Shown piece after piece: positions 34,312 to 47,397 of a DNA stretch of 64,000 nt. Numbering within the stretch: the stretch's first letter is position 1; each line of letters begins with the position of its first letter. Origin of the DNA: Strobilurus pachycystidiatus (lineage: Eukaryota > Basidiomycota > Agaricomycetes > Agaricales > Physalacriaceae); the NCBI GenBank assembly GCA_019915135.1, contig JAHLMK010000003.1, positions 744,001-808,000 of the forward strand, given 5' to 3'. A model generated the notes under the pieces. The model saw nothing but the letters and a program-made list of their open reading frames with translations. It was not told the DNA's origin and searched no databases. The position numbers and the translations under genes are program-made.

Positions 34312-35717
34312 CGATGACCATTTCGCTTCAGACTTGGTCCGAACGTTGTTAGTGTACAAATTAGACCTTTGTCGCGTACAATTCATGTAAATTTACTGTT
34401 AGCTGCAATATAAATTCGTTGCTTCATCTATCAGATTGAAAGTATTCATGAATACATCGTGCAGAAGGCAAGCAATTCATGGTTGCGGGACCGAACATTG
34501 TTTCTTTCTGCGAATGGGATGCAATCTCGTCTTGGGAAGACAGTGGATACGACTCGGAAGCATTGGAACGGCGTCTAGATACGCACAGGCTCGCCCGAAC
34601 AACAAGGCACGACGCCAAAACGATACAGTATGTACTCGGTATTCGAATGACATTCGTTCTGCGCACGACGAGTGGAATGAAAGAATGATATTGGGTTGGT
34701 ACATTACAGTTGGTATTACACTGCGACAGGCAGGTGCTCATGGACCGGACTTGTTCGTACTCGGCAGCGATCACTCGAACGGCGCGTAGACGAGCCCGGT
34801 CGCTGGCAATCCAATCCGCGTACTTGCAGTGCGAGTACCGACACGCATCATTCGCAACGCGTTCGTGTTTGACTTGCACGGCAATATCTATTTCATTGAA
34901 GAGTGAAAGATACATCCAGCGTACATGGCTGACTACGCACCGTCTCGCTCCAACGTGTCCGTCGTCGTACTCGGTAGCCGTCTTGCGTGTACTGGATCCA
35001 GCAGCCGGCGAGTACGATGCATCAGCAGTCGAATCCACCAGAGTTTCCGTCCGCGCGTGGAGGTATTGTCGTAGACATGCAGTAGAGTCAGAGAACTGCT
35101 TGAGTGAGTATCAATGATTGGGCACCAAAGAGAACCGCGCCCACAAGGCGGGGCCTGCCATTCCCGTGGGCGTGCCCCACTGACGTCACGATTGAGCACA
35201 GGCGCGAAGAGGGAGGGAGGGGAGGACTCGGGAGGGGGGTGGTGAAGACGCGAGGACGGAGGAGGGGCGGGGTGTGGAGAAGGAGAGGGAGAGGGTAGGA
35301 AGAGGGTGCACGCACACGCAGGAGGGCAGAGCGGAGGAGGAGGGAGGGCGTTGTGCGATGAGCAGCGCGGACTGGAGGAAGACGCATGGGCAGCTGCCCC
35401 CTATCGATGCGAGGGCCCTGCACAGCAGCCGTTCCCTGCGTCCCTTTCCTTCCCTCCTCGGCGGGGCGAAGGACGACGCACCGCCTCGCATCCTTCCATC
35501 GCCTATGACTGGTCGTTCTGGGTCGGTTGGTCGAAGAAGAGACACATGCGTCCGCATCATTACAGGGCAATGTGACCGGCGGCTGACTCAGTGAGCGATG
35601 TCATATGGCTGGGTCATCAACGTGCCGGGTTCCGACCAAACTTTCTTGGCCGCTTGCAAGTCATCCATCATGATGCACGTCTAGGTTATCCGTCTCTACT
35701 CTTCCTTCCTTTCCATC
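34312..35717. promoter_or_regulatory. Spacer and promoter region before ATPase fragment 3
   Basis: Copy of the preceding spacer; CRE at 35181-35188. Confidence 0.58.
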
Positions 35718-36846
35718 ATGATCGCGACGACATCCGCGAGCGAAGGGCAGCGGCCGTGGTGGCGGCGCATCACGTCCTTCAGCGTCGAGGACCTCTTCTC
35801 AACAAAGCGTCCTCCGGGCCCGCCTCGCACCATCTATGTCAACCAGCCGCTCCCCACAGACTATCTCGACCACCGCGGACGAGTCAAGCACGAGCATGTG
35901 TACCACAGCAACCAGGTCGTCACCTCCAAATACACTATCGTCACCTTTCTACCCCGCAATTTGCTCGAGCAGTTCCGCCGAGTAGCGAATCTGTGAGCTC
36001 TGTGTGCACCCGCGAGGGGCGGTCTGCTGATGCCTTTGACCAGGTTCTTCCTTGCGCTCGCCATCCTCCAGTACTTTCCAAAATTCGCGACCATCTCTCC
36101 CGGCGTTGTCATCCTCCCGCTCGTTATCATCATCGGCCTAACCGCTCTCAAAGACGGCTACGAGGACATTAAACGGCATCAATCAGATAGGGCTGTCAAT
36201 CAGAGCATCGTCAAGGTCCTAGCGGGCGGGCACGTCAATCCCAACGCGGCCAAGTCCAAAAGCAAGACGTTTGTCAGAGGGCTCATACGGCGGTCTCGCA
36301 ACGCTACGTCTGACCTCGAGTTCGATTCCGAATCTGAAACGGCGTGCTGGAAAGACTCGACCTGGGAGGACGTTCGCGTCGGCGACTTTGTCAAGCTCAA
36401 AGGAGACCACCCCTTTCCCGCGGATATCCTCATATGTGCCACATCTGATGATGAGAACGTCGCGTACGTCGAGACGAAGAATCTCGACGGGGAGACCAAT
36501 CTCAAGTCGCGAAACGCCGTTCCGGCTCTGACACACCTCCGAAACGCGTACGACTGTGCCAACGCGGCGCCATTCCAGGTTCAGTGTGATCGTCCCGAGA
36601 ACAACATGTACCGCCTCAACGCCACGGTCTCCATCGGCGAACAAAGGGCTCCTATCGACTTGCAAACCATCCTGCTTCGAGGCACCGTGCTGCGGAACAC
36701 AGAGTGGGTCATCGGGATCGTCCTCTTCACCGGCGAGGACTCGAAGATTGTCATGAACTCTGGAAGCGCGCCGAGTAAGCGAAGTGGGGTGATGAACCCG
36801 CAGGTGTGTAACTGATCTTTATACAGTCTCATCAATCTTGCTTTAC
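35718..36846 (+). pseudogene. P4-ATPase 5' fragment, copy 3
   Basis: Exon 1 35718-35992; exon 2 open through the actuator loop to a stop shortly after the NPQV residues. It carries the same loss of the VEKE-coding triplets and the same shortened intron as copies 1, 2 and 4. The fragment then meets GCGACGCGTGTGGG, the non-ATPase part of the unit. Confidence 0.9.
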
Positions 36847-37027
36847 GCGACGCGTGTGGGCTGACAGGGTCTCACGTCGGACCGGGGTCGGTTGGATGCA
36901 CCCCCCCCTGCACGCGCGATCTTCGTACACGCCCGCGCGCGGCCCCGCACACATGTGCATGGGTTGCGGTTTCGATTCTGGCGGGCGGCCCCGCCAAAAT
37001 CGTCCATTCGGGCTCCTCGCCACCCAT

Positions 37028-37043
37028 TTAGGGTTAGGGTTAG
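37028..37043 (+). repeat. Interstitial telomere-like tract, unit 3
   Basis: Same 16 bases; flanks differ (CCACCCA before, CCACTCAC after). Confidence 0.7.
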
Positions 37044-37116
37044 CCACTCACATCTGACAGGGTTCCGTTCTCCCGGCCCCGTTGGAGCAAGCGTGTGGGG
37101 TGCTATTAAGGTTAGT

Positions 37117-38178
37117 CTATGTTTTGAATCTACAAGTAATTTCGCGTTAGTTTGGTTTGAGGATAGCGCAACTTGTACTTACATAGCGAATAAATGGATT
37201 TCCGTCATAACTGCCAAGTTTGAATCAGCCTGAGGAGAACAGTAAAGAATTCGCGGACTTACCGTGTTCCCAGATTCCGAGACAAGTGTCTTCAAGTCAT
37301 AAAGTTTCTATTCTGACTTGCGAATGTTAGATTCTCAGTCTCGAAAGCGGGAAAAGAGACCTACTTTCAAGTACATGTATGACTCTGTGTCATTTTTTGT
37401 CAGACAAGTTCGGACAGGCGAGACGGGTCAGGACTTACATAGTGTGGTACCCGTACTGTGGAAAACACGTCAGACAGCCGAATGGAAAAGCAACGGAAGA
37501 AGGGACTTACATGGGAAGACCAACGCTCGACCTCCGAGTCTTTGGGATCAAATCAGTAACGGCACGAGCAAATGGACAACCACGAACCTCCGCGGACCTG
37601 ACTCGAGGAAGACGGGCCAGGACAAACCTGGATTCGGTACCTAGCAACGATGAGTGAGACGCCGGAAATCAAAACTGAGATACCGGAATGATGAAGGGAT
37701 GCGACCAACGCGTCAATGATCGTCGCGGACCCTATAACAAACAACTCAAGTCAGTGGCGTATCCCACACACATGCATCACAGCTCAGAGGTGGCCAGCCT
37801 CGGGGTTGGGATGCATGGGGGTGGGATACGGATAATAGGACAGGGCAGAGGGTGGATACCATGTGGCGGGTGTTGACAGTGACTGAATGGTAGAGGAAGC
37901 TCGGGAATGGTGAACTCTGGCACTGGCAACGGGGAAACGAGAGCAGAGGCAAGGACGGCAAGCGGGTAACGCTATCTGAGGCAAACCCAAGTTAGAGTAA
38001 GAAGGAAAGAAAGTACGGGAGACTCACCAAAACTGTGGAGACGAGCTTGAATAACACACACAGAGCTCTCCGAGTCGGCTTCAACAACACGGTCTGGAAT
38101 TGTAATGAGGGCGTTGCAGTGAGAAGTAGGAATGTGAACTACACACCAGCATCGCCAACGGCCAGTAAACACCTCAGA
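37117..38178 (-). pseudogene. Locus A, unit 3 copy
   Basis: Exons read ATIIDALVASLHHSG, SEVERWSSH, YGYHTI, VIHVLE and ADSNLAVMTEIHLF. The acceptor AAG in front of the SEVERWSSH exon has become AAA, moving the splice by one base, and the following exon contains a TGA, so this copy looks frame-broken. Confidence 0.42.
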
Positions 38179-38730
38179 CAGCGGACAAGGTGGGTATGGT
38201 GGTGGTAGGTGGAAGAGCAGTGGAAGGAGTGTCACATAGAGTGACTGGGACTGTTTGCAATCCGTAGAATCAACAAGCGCTCAGGGAGCTTGGCGCGTAG
38301 CCTCACGTGCACGCGTTTGAGGTCTAGACTCGGGCATCCGTATCCGCAGCTTGAACGCCACGTAAGCTCAAGCTTACTCATTCTTTGCTGTCTACTTCCA
38401 CTACGTATCATTCGAAAGACTCTCTTCCCAGCTCAAGAACCATATGTAAATCATTGTACCCAGCGCACACGCACGCCCTATCAAGAGGAAACTCAACGTC
38501 AAAGCAAAATTACGACAGATGCGCCGTGGGCCGACTCGCGTACCTGGCTATTCTCGGCACAGGAGTGAATTCACTTCAGTGTAAAGATAGCAAGGTCCAT
38601 ATGAGATAAAATTTACATCACACGATGCGGAATGCAGACGGCTACAACTCAGTGAAGACGGGATGAGAACTCAAGCTCAGTAGAAGGAGAAATTCAGAAA
38701 AAACAAGGCGGGCAGGGTCTCAGGTTCTCA

Positions 38731-40614
38731 CTCAAAGTGTAATTGATCAAATGCGGGCGCCAAACATTGGAGGCAAGGGAACCATTGACCCTAACACATC
38801 AAATCCTCTCCCATCATCTTACTTTGGACCTCGCAAAGCAACGACTCAGAACAGGCTAGAGATGGTGAGCTCGCTCCTTCCGTGACTGACTGTATGGTGA
38901 GGCCTAACAACTCCCGAAGCAACGACACCTTTGGCGTCGTCCTAATACGCGCCACATGAACCACGGCGGCTCCGCCGCCTCCCCAACACCCTCCTCGCCC
39001 ATAGCACACACCAGCGCTTCAAGGAGACGTTTCCTGGTCCGGACATGAAGCGTGAGATCGCTCGCCGCAGGGCTTTTTTTTTTGGGAAAAAAGTAAGTTT
39101 TTCGTCGCATTTCGGAGGCCATTTTTGACTCTAATTTCGCAGTCTGGACGTCGTTTTGGGCTTTGTTTAGAAACAGTCAGGGTCGATTTGTTCTGGTGCG
39201 CATTGGATAGCGGGAGGCGCGGCGGTCAGAATGCGCTAGGTGAGGTGAGTGTCTGGCCGTTTGCGAGAAATGGAGCTAACCGTGAAAGCAGTGAAGCGTG
39301 GTTGAAGAGTCCCTTCTACAGGACGTCGGCGGCTTCGCCGCCTCCTCGCCCCACGAACAACACCAGTAGAGAAAGAACGGTTTCATCCGGACCGTGAGGC
39401 ATAACATTGCTCGCCGCAGGGCTCTTTCCCTGGGAGAAAAGTGAGGTTCTCACCGCATTTCGAGTCTGTTTGATTTACAGCCCACAATCTCGACGTCAAT
39501 TTCGAGCTGGGCTCGAGAGAGGACGCGGAGCGGTCAAAATTCGCTGGCTTACATGTCCGTAATCGTATTCATTCGGGAGGGAGAGAGCTGACAGCGCCTG
39601 CGGCGCTGCCCAGATGCTGGCTGGTCGCAATCCTTCGCTCTGGAGATTCCCGGTTCGGTCTGGCGGACTTTGAGGCCTACAGCAACTGAGGTGAGTTTGC
39701 CATGCTCCCGAGCCTTGCGTCGTCTCGCTATCTGACAAGACGCCGCCTTTGGCGGCGGCAGAAGAGACGTCAAGTTCCAGTCCCTCAAGAGAACTGGCCA
39801 ACATTGGGCAACCGTTTGCGCTGTGAACTGGCGACTTGGTGAGTCATGTTATTCGGTTTGGTCCCAAGTCTTACCTTTGATGGTTGGAGAGACCGTCTCC
39901 ATTGGCGCTTCAAGAGCCACTCTTTCCCACATCAAAACAGCTCAAACCACGTCGCCAAACGACTCGTTCTGCCTGGGATCCACCAGAGCAGTCGTCCGCT
40001 CGCTCGCGCCCATCCGGCCCACTCAATTTTGCGTGGCGGCTTTGCCGCCTACTCCAGGGTCCCAGGGCTTACGCGACGCTCTAGACATCCGTTCCCAAGT
40101 CACTACTATCCCCGGCATTGAAGAATTGATGGCGATTCAGATCTGGACGTTTTTGGTCAGCGGGAAATTCAATGTGGCCGAAAACAAGAGCTACGGTACC
40201 TTCTTCATCCCTGCAGTCATAAACCAATGGCGCACGTCTGCAGATGGTTCGACTCACCCAGGAGAGCGTAGAGAACGCGACGCCGAGCTCGCTGTGCGAG
40301 CGTTGGACTCTGTAAGGAAGGTGGCGGGATCCTCGAGGTAAGTCAGTGTCATTGTCTATTCGGCAATGCTACGGAGCTTACCTTATGTCCAGACGACTCC
40401 TAGCAGCTCGTTCAGAGCTCCGTCGGACCCACGCAATATTCTAGACGACCCTATGGATCAATTCAACGCGACGCCACATATCACCGGGAAGTACGTACCA
40501 TCAGTATGTTGTGCCGATGATCTGGTTGCTAGGAGAGTATTTCGAGACGCCTGCTCGCATGACGAGAAATTGAGGCTGCGCGGCACTCCGTCGAGAGAAG
40601 GGGCACTGAGATAA
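38731..40614 (+). CDS. Locus B, unit 3 copy
   Basis: The first exon has lost its acceptor (CTCACTC for CTCAG) and a second acceptor before the AAPPP exon reads ATGAAC. Downstream frames are open: SGRRFGLCLETVRVDLFWCA, then a 172-codon stretch to 40341 ending RDAELAVRALDSVRKVAGSS, then PSSSFRAPSDPRNILDDP, FNATPHITGKYVP and a distinct tail ACSHDEKLRLRGTPSREGAL before TAA. The tail is a second C-terminal type shared with unit 4. Confidence 0.45.
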
Positions 40615-40619
40615 CTCGT

Positions 40620-41319
40620 TCACCATTGAATCAGATATAGACGGCGCCGCAGGCGCCCGCGGGCAGTTGGTGGACGTCGGTCGATTGGATATTCAGTAGA
40701 TACATCCAATGTCAAGTAGCTAGAACCTGCAATTCATTCATTTTTACAATCTACGTCTGCGTGAAACAACCGAGCACGTACCTTCGAAGCCCGCGCATAA
40801 GACTTGCCGATGAACAACTTCTTGAACACCTAAGCAGCGAGCATCGCCGGCCGCGACGCGAGAAGGACCCTAAAAAGTTGGCAAGGGAAGTTCTACATAC
40901 CATGCAAATGCATCAGTAAACCTTGAACGCCGGCGATAGATCCAAACTCACCATTACACGAGGATCTCATGTTACGGAAATAGAAACGTCCCGAACACCT
41001 TGGCAAAGAAAAAACTTCCATCTGTCTCCAGGGCTCAATGGATTTGTCCTGGAATCAAAAGTTCAGACCCTTACCTTTACGTTCGCGGTGTTTCCAGGCC
41101 GGCGGATGATGTCTGTGTTGTGATATCGTCCTGGCGTGCGCGGAGAGCGTTTCGATTCGTCTGTCGCGTAGAGGACGCTGAGATGCTCGGAGACGAGCGG
41201 GAATGGTCGTGGTTGATGGACAAGTTCCATATCGGGACTTGCCGGCCATCAACGTAACTTGCACTTTCACCACGACCTCCGCACGGTCGTTTTCGCGCTC
41301 TCAGTCTCTTTCGACGTTT
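40620..41319 (-). CDS. Locus C, unit 3 copy
   Basis: Main exon intact with five coding changes against unit 1 (for example L to R and K to N in TLQTKRN). The tail exon reads YLTLDVSTEYPIDRRPPTAR before a stop. Confidence 0.4.
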
Positions 41320-41473
41320 CTGGCCGTCATTTTCGTTGAATTATCCTAATATTACTTGGACTAGACTAGTTGTGATACGTAAGTAAAATTCCGATACAAA
41401 TTAGAACGGAGAACGCGCTGCAAGTACGAGATTTCGCGTCGTCTCGTTCTGGCGCGCCAACTGGACCCTGCGA

Positions 41474-42201
41474 ATGGATGAGATCTGGATTATCTCCAGA
41501 TATGACGCGTTGTGGGCGCCATTAATCTTATCTCATCGTCGGCGCGGGCGCGCACATTGACTCCGACGCTCTTCCCCTCCGTCTCCCGCTGCTGCTTGGG
41601 TCTTAGCTTTTGCGCATCTGGCTAACTTATGATTACTTACAGATACGCTTCCGCTAGCTCTCTGCTGCACTCTATGGTGCTCAGCCTCGCTCGCTGCTTT
41701 GGACGATCACCGCCTTCTGCTGCAGTGAACGACCTTTCTTCCGTCTGACATCCGAATGGTACGCTCTTAAGCGTCCTTCTCCGTCGTCTGCGTACCTTGC
41801 TGATTGATGTCTCATACTCATTAGCCAATAGAAGAACGCGCCAAGCCGCGCTCCCCGCTCAGAAGACGCGCCCGGATGCATTGGACTATTTGCATGTCAA
41901 CGGGCATCTCGTTTATTGCTTCTCCTGGTCGCCGTCCATTCGCATCAGACGGTCAGGGTCTTGACTGATGCGACTGCGGAGGCCCTGTTGAAACAATTCC
42001 AGCGCTTTGGATCCTGGAGGACTTTCGCCAACACGATGGAAAGTGCGTATGCGCACCTTGCGAATGCACGGTAAGTTTGACTATATACATTCGTGTTGAG
42101 TGCACACTGACCTTGAGTCCCAAGATAGCCCACCTACATTGATATCGTTCGACGTCCCACTCGGTCAGGGCGCTCGTATCACACGTAGCAACATCGGCTA
42201 A
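41474..42201 (+). CDS. Locus D, unit 3 copy
   Basis: The last two exons agree with unit 5 (TDATAEALLKQFQRFGSW, ANTMESAYAHLANAR, PPTLISFDVPLGQGARITRS). The first exon hits a stop after RRRGRAH and the Cys-rich exon carries an indel, so the 5' half is degraded. Confidence 0.4.
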
Positions 42202-42500
42202 GTGAAGTGGCGTATATTTGCATTCACCCGAACGTAAGTTCCTAGCGCCAAACGACCCCGTTCCTCCTCACCCTGACCTTAATAATTGCTACATCTAGGC
42301 TCTGCGGAGCTCGAATCGAATATCCGGGCAATATAACTTGGTCGGGGAGAGGATATGGGGGTCAACCCGCCTCTCTCTCTCCTTTCATTCTTCCTTTTCC
42401 TTTCGTTCTCTGCCATTCTCTCTTACGATGTGATATTCCCATTATTCTGCTCCCGTTTTTGGGAGGTATTTTTTTCGGAGCGGCCGGAGGGCGCGAGTTG

Positions 42501-42508
42501 TATATAAG
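42501..42508 (+). promoter_or_regulatory. TATA box of locus E, unit 3
   Basis: Box and ~100 bp around it are unchanged, although the surrounding unit is diverged. Confidence 0.7.
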
Positions 42509-42601
42509 TCACGCGAGTTTGTTTGTTGATCCCTCAGCTTCTTGCTTACCTTCCTTCCACCACCATCACCACCACTCACCTCATCTCTCTCCCTCACACA
42601 G

Positions 42602-44676
42602 TCGTCGTCGTCGCCACCGCCGCCGCTCTACCCACTGCAAGCAAAGACCGTTGCCATCGACGCGAACATTCCGCCTTGGACTCCACCGCCGCGTGGTACG
42701 TTCTCTCTATTCTTCTTCTTCTGTCGTCGAGCGCATTTAACCCTTCGCAGACCGCCATATCCTCCAGAACGTCTGACCAAGCACTGGTACGCTCCTTTTG
42801 TTGCTCGTTGTCTATCATTCATTTTCTGACCAGACTGTAGGCCAGCTTACGGACTCGCACTCCGCACCTACACGCCATGTTCTGCTCTCATGCCACGGCA
42901 GTCTGGTGCGTCACCTTGAATCTTACCTCGACCGCTGTTACTGACCTGGTCATGCGCAATGTTCCAGACAACGACGCCCCGGAAATCAAGACCATGTCCA
43001 GGACTATTCCGTACGTCGCCCGTTCACTGGCCCTCATTAACAGTACGCTGATTCTTTGGCAGACTGCCGTCTTCTCCCCGACAGAACCGACGACACAACA
43101 CGTTCTCGACGACGACGAAGTGCATTTTGCCGACTCATACCGTTCACGGTAGGTTCATTTCATTGCTTGTCTGTTCTCATTCACGCTCACGCTCCTCAAC
43201 CCAGGCGTCAATGCCAGCTACCTCTCGAAGATTACACCCGCGCTCCCATCCACTGAGTCCTGACTGCTCAAAGCCGTGGTAAGTCGTTGCCGCTGTTTTC
43301 TTCATTGTCCAAACTGACGCCACGTCAGAGAGGCCGCAAGCCCGCTGATAGCGACCTCCACAACGCGTAACAAGCCCTTCCCGTCACTCGAATACGCCGC
43401 CATCACGCCCGACGCCGCCAGATCCCAGACCGTCGCTATACCCTCCCAATGCCGGTGGACTCAGTATTTTCGCCGGATCTCTCGCATGGACACAGCGTCA
43501 ACACCGGCTGTCCTTTTCGCGACGGTGACATACCACCAACTGCTGTCAAAGGTGAGCAGGTTGATATGATCTTGACCTTACTTAGGCTGACCTGAGCTTG
43601 GAGTCTCCCGCGAAATTGTTCTCGTATTCGGGAACCGTACGTCGCCTTCAACTTTCGCGCTGGCGTCCATGCTGACACGCCATGTTTTAGACGATGACAC
43701 GCCCGTGCCCGACGGCAGCTCTAAGATCTTGGTTGGTATACTTTCTGAAGACGACATGCGCCGGTGGACCCAGTCTCTCCGCCCAATCTCTCGCATGGAC
43801 ACGGTGCCGTTCTTTTCGCGGTGATGTACGACCACCACCTGCCGTTCATAGGGAGTGAGTTGATACTCTGTCATTATTTGCAACTTGCTCATGATACTTA
43901 TAGCTACAGCGTTCCGCGGTCAACGTGAGTCGTTCATTCATTGACTTATCGTCGTTCCTTGACTGACTTATCTTTCAGGTTACTTGTCGGCGCTAAGTCT
44001 GGCCGTCAACGCGAACGGTCTTTGAAGTGACGGGATAGTCATCGACTATGTAGCGGTCATCGCGTCTCCGGAGTCCGCACTTGGCTTCGTCCGGATACGC
44101 TGTTGACATCTTCGCCTCACGGTAAGTCTGTTCTCGTTCTCGTTGCTGTGTCCAACGCTGACGTCTTCAAGATTTCTTAGTCTGATCTTGGTGTCTGTAC
44201 CACCAACTCCACTCGTTACCTTCGGGAATGCCGGGACCATGATCTTGGTGAGTACATCGTCTGTGTTAACGATCTGTCATGCTGACACCGCTACCAGATC
44301 GTGACTGTTTGCTCGAATAGTTGCGCTGGTATTCGTTTCTGAAGGGGCGTCTGCACTCGTTGCTTTTGGGCACGCCGGGACATGCAATCTTGGTGTGTAC
44401 ATCTCTTTTCTTCCATTGACGTCTCCTTCTGTTAGCTTTTTCTTGCGAAGCGCCAGCGTTATGGTGCAGGTATGTATCTCAATGTCCTCTGTAGGTCCTC
44501 TCGCAGCGGCGTTGTCGTTCATCGTTCACGGCAGCAGCAAGTCTGCGCAACGACTATTTCTGCGCAACGACCATGTCTGCGGCACCTACCTTGTTCGTGA
44601 TCTCGCGGCCCCCGTACCTCGTGCTTCCTTCGGGAACGCTGAGATTATGATCTTGCTGTATATATATATCCCATAA
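42602..44676 (+). CDS. Locus E, unit 3 copy
   Basis: Central exons are open (VMRNVPDNDAPEIKTMSRTI; TAVFSPTEPTTQHVLDDDEV). The HGHS module appears as PMPVDSVFSPDLSHGHS and APVDPVSPPNLSHGHG. Three FGNAG-type modules follow (LVTFGNAGTMIL at ~44217, LVAFGHAGTCNL at ~44358, RASFGNAEIMILL at ~44620), the first two each ending directly at a GTG(A/T)GT donor. The frame closes with TAA at 44676. Confidence 0.47.
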
Positions 44677-45998
44677 ACTTGATGTGTTCTGAGCAAACGT
44701 TGTATTTATGATTCCCTCTAGTGTGTACCGTAGAAGTAACATACCATGTAACCTTACCGTTAGCCAAATAGAATTGTTTGAGCACACTATTATCGGCGTA
44801 AATTCTGTAGAGTATAGTTTAGTGAAGTTGACATACGATGCGATGCGAAAGCAAGTACTCGCCAGACTTGGCCGTGTGCCGTGAGCAAAGGTTGTGTTAT
44901 TATCATTCCACTTGACATGTGTACCGTACGACTATCACGCCATGCAACCTCGCCGGTAGCCAAATACATTTGTTTGAGCATCTTATTCTCAGAGTGAATG
45001 TTGTCAAGTCTACGATAACGGATTTATGATGATGTACATACGATGCGAAGGGGAGTATTCGCCAAATCAAGTCAAAGACTTGCTCGTATGCCGACAATCG
45101 TTTCTGCGCACGGGGTGCTTCATTCACGTCTCCCGGGACCCATAAAAGGAACCGTCGAATCGCGCAAGGAGATACAGGGAAAGAATGATAATATTGGCAG
45201 GGGAATACATATGTACAAGGCCGGCCAGATGCTAGGTATTCGCGTAGCGTGAATGGTGTGTATACGACGCCAGCATGTTGCTCGCTGGGTTGCTGCACGC
45301 AGTGAGACGAGTAGCGAACACTAGACCTCGAATGCACCCAAATCTCGTCCATTGTCGCAGACATGCAGTGGAATCAGAAAGAAGCTTGCACGAATATCAA
45401 CGACTACGCACCAAAGAGAACCGCGCCCACGATCCGGGGCCTGTCATTGCCTTGGGCGTGCCCCACTGACGTCACGATTGAGCACAGGCGCGAAGAGGGA
45501 GGGAGGGGAGGACTCGGGAGGGGGGTGGTGAAGACGCGAGGACGGAGGAGGGAGCGTGGAGGGCGGAGTGAGGAGCGTGGAGAGGGAGAGGAAGAGGGTA
45601 GGAAGAGGGAGAACGGACACGCAGGAGGGCAGAGCGGAGGAGGGAGGGCGTTGGGCGATGAACAGCGCGCGCAGCTGCCCCCTATCGATGCGAGGGCCCT
45701 GCACAGCAGCCGTTCCCTGCGTCCCTTTCCTTCCCTCCTCGGCGGGGCGAAGGACGACGCACCGCCTCGCATCCTTCCATCGCCTATGACTGGTCGTTCT
45801 GGGTCGGTTGGTCGAAGAAGAGACACATGCGTCCGCATCATTACAGGGCAATGTGACCGGCGGCTGACTCAGTGAGCGATGTCATATGGCTGGGTCATCA
45901 ACGTGCCGGGTTCCGACCAAACTTTCTTGGCCGCTTGCAAGTCATCCATCATGATGCACGTCTAGGTTATCCGTCTCTACTCTTCCTTCCTTTCCATC
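44677..45998. promoter_or_regulatory. Spacer and promoter region before ATPase fragment 4, with local duplication
   Basis: Contains two diverged copies of a ~196-bp segment starting GTGTACCGTA (44723 and 44919), not seen in other units. CRE at 45467-45474, then a shortened purine-rich tract. Confidence 0.58.
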
Positions 45999-47127
45999 AT
46001 GATCGCGACGACATCCGCGAGCGAAGGGCAGCGGCCGTGGTGGCGGCGCATCACGTCCTTCAGCGTCGAGGACCTCTTCTCAACAAAGCGTCCTCCGGGC
46101 CCGCCTCGCACCATCTATGTCAACCAGCCGCTCCCCACAGACTATCTCGACCACCGCGGACGAGTCAAGCACGAGCATGTGTACCACAGCAACCAGGTCG
46201 TCACCTCCAAATACACTATCGTCACCTTTCTACCCCGCAATTTGCTCGAGCAGTTCCGCCGAGTAGCGAATCTGTGAGCTCTGTGTGCACCCGCGAGGGG
46301 CGGTCTGCTGATGCCTTTGACCAGGTTCTTCCTTGCGCTCGCCATCCTCCAGTACTTTCCAAAATTCGCGACCATCTCTCCCGGCGTTGTCATCCTCCCG
46401 CTCGTTATCATCATCGGCCTAACCGCTCTCAAAGACGGCTACGAGGACATTAAACGGCATCAATCAGATAGGGCTGTCAATCAGAGCATCGTCAAGGTCC
46501 TAGCGGGCGGGCACGTCAATCCCAACGCGGCCAAGTCCAAAAGCAAGACGTTTGTCAGAGGGCTCATACGGCGGTCTCGCAACGCTACGTCTGACCTCGA
46601 GTTCGATTCCGAATCTGAAACGGCGTGCTGGAAAGACTCGACCTGGGAGGACGTTCGCGTCGGCGACTTTGTCAAGCTCAAAGGAGACCACCCCTTTCCC
46701 GCGGATATCCTCATATGTGCCACATCTGATGATGAGAACGTCGCGTACGTCGAGACGAAGAATCTCGACGGGGAGACCAATCTCAAGTCGCGAAACGCCG
46801 TTCCGGCTCTGACACACCTCCGAAACGCGTACGACTGTGCCAACGCGGCGCCATTCCAGGTTCAGTGTGATCGTCCCGAGAACAACATGTACCGCCTCAA
46901 CGCCACGGTCTCCATCGGCGAACAAAGGGCTCCTATCGACTTGCAAACCATCCTGCTTCGAGGCACCGTGCTGCGGAACACAGAGTGGGTCATCGGGATC
47001 GTCCTCTTCACCGGCGAGGACTCGAAGATTGTCATGAACTCTGGAAGCGCGCCGAGTAAGCGAAGTGGGGTGATGAACCCGCAGGTGTGTAACTGATCTT
47101 TATACAGTCTCATCAATCTTGCTTTAC
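45999..47127 (+). pseudogene. P4-ATPase 5' fragment, copy 4
   Basis: No difference from copy 3 was seen, including the leader, both exons and the breakpoint. Confidence 0.9.
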
Positions 47128-47308
47128 GCGACGCGTGTGGGCTGACAGGGTCTCACGTCGGACCGGGGTCGGTTGGATGCACCCCCCCCTGCACGCGCGA
47201 TCTTCGTACACGCCCGCGCGCGGCCCCGCACACATGTGCATGGGTTGCGGTTTCGATTCTGGCGGGCGGCCCCGCCAAAATCGTCCATTCGGGCTCCTCG
47301 CCACCCAT

Positions 47309-47324
47309 TTAGGGTTAGGGTTAG
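47309..47324 (+). repeat. Interstitial telomere-like tract, unit 4
   Basis: Same as in unit 3. Confidence 0.7.
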
Positions 47325-47397
47325 CCACTCACATCTGACAGGGTTCCGTTCTCCCGGCCCCGTTGGAGCAAGCGTGTGGGGTGCTATTAAGGTTAGT

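Larger units (their letters stand above)
25359..35717 (+). repeat. Array unit 2
   Basis: 10359 bp. Its ATPase segment resembles those of units 3 and 4, while the rest equals unit 1. Confidence 0.95.
35718..45998 (+). repeat. Array unit 3
   Basis: 10281 bp. The first ~2.4 kb equals unit 4; the remainder is the most divergent of the five and carries its own 196-bp tandem duplication near 44.7-45.1 kb. Confidence 0.95.

Noticed and set aside
36030..36815. 261-codon frame as a complete small protein
   Set aside because: Its first codons lie in the first intron; the true reading joins exon 1 at the conserved RVANL/FFLALAIL boundary.
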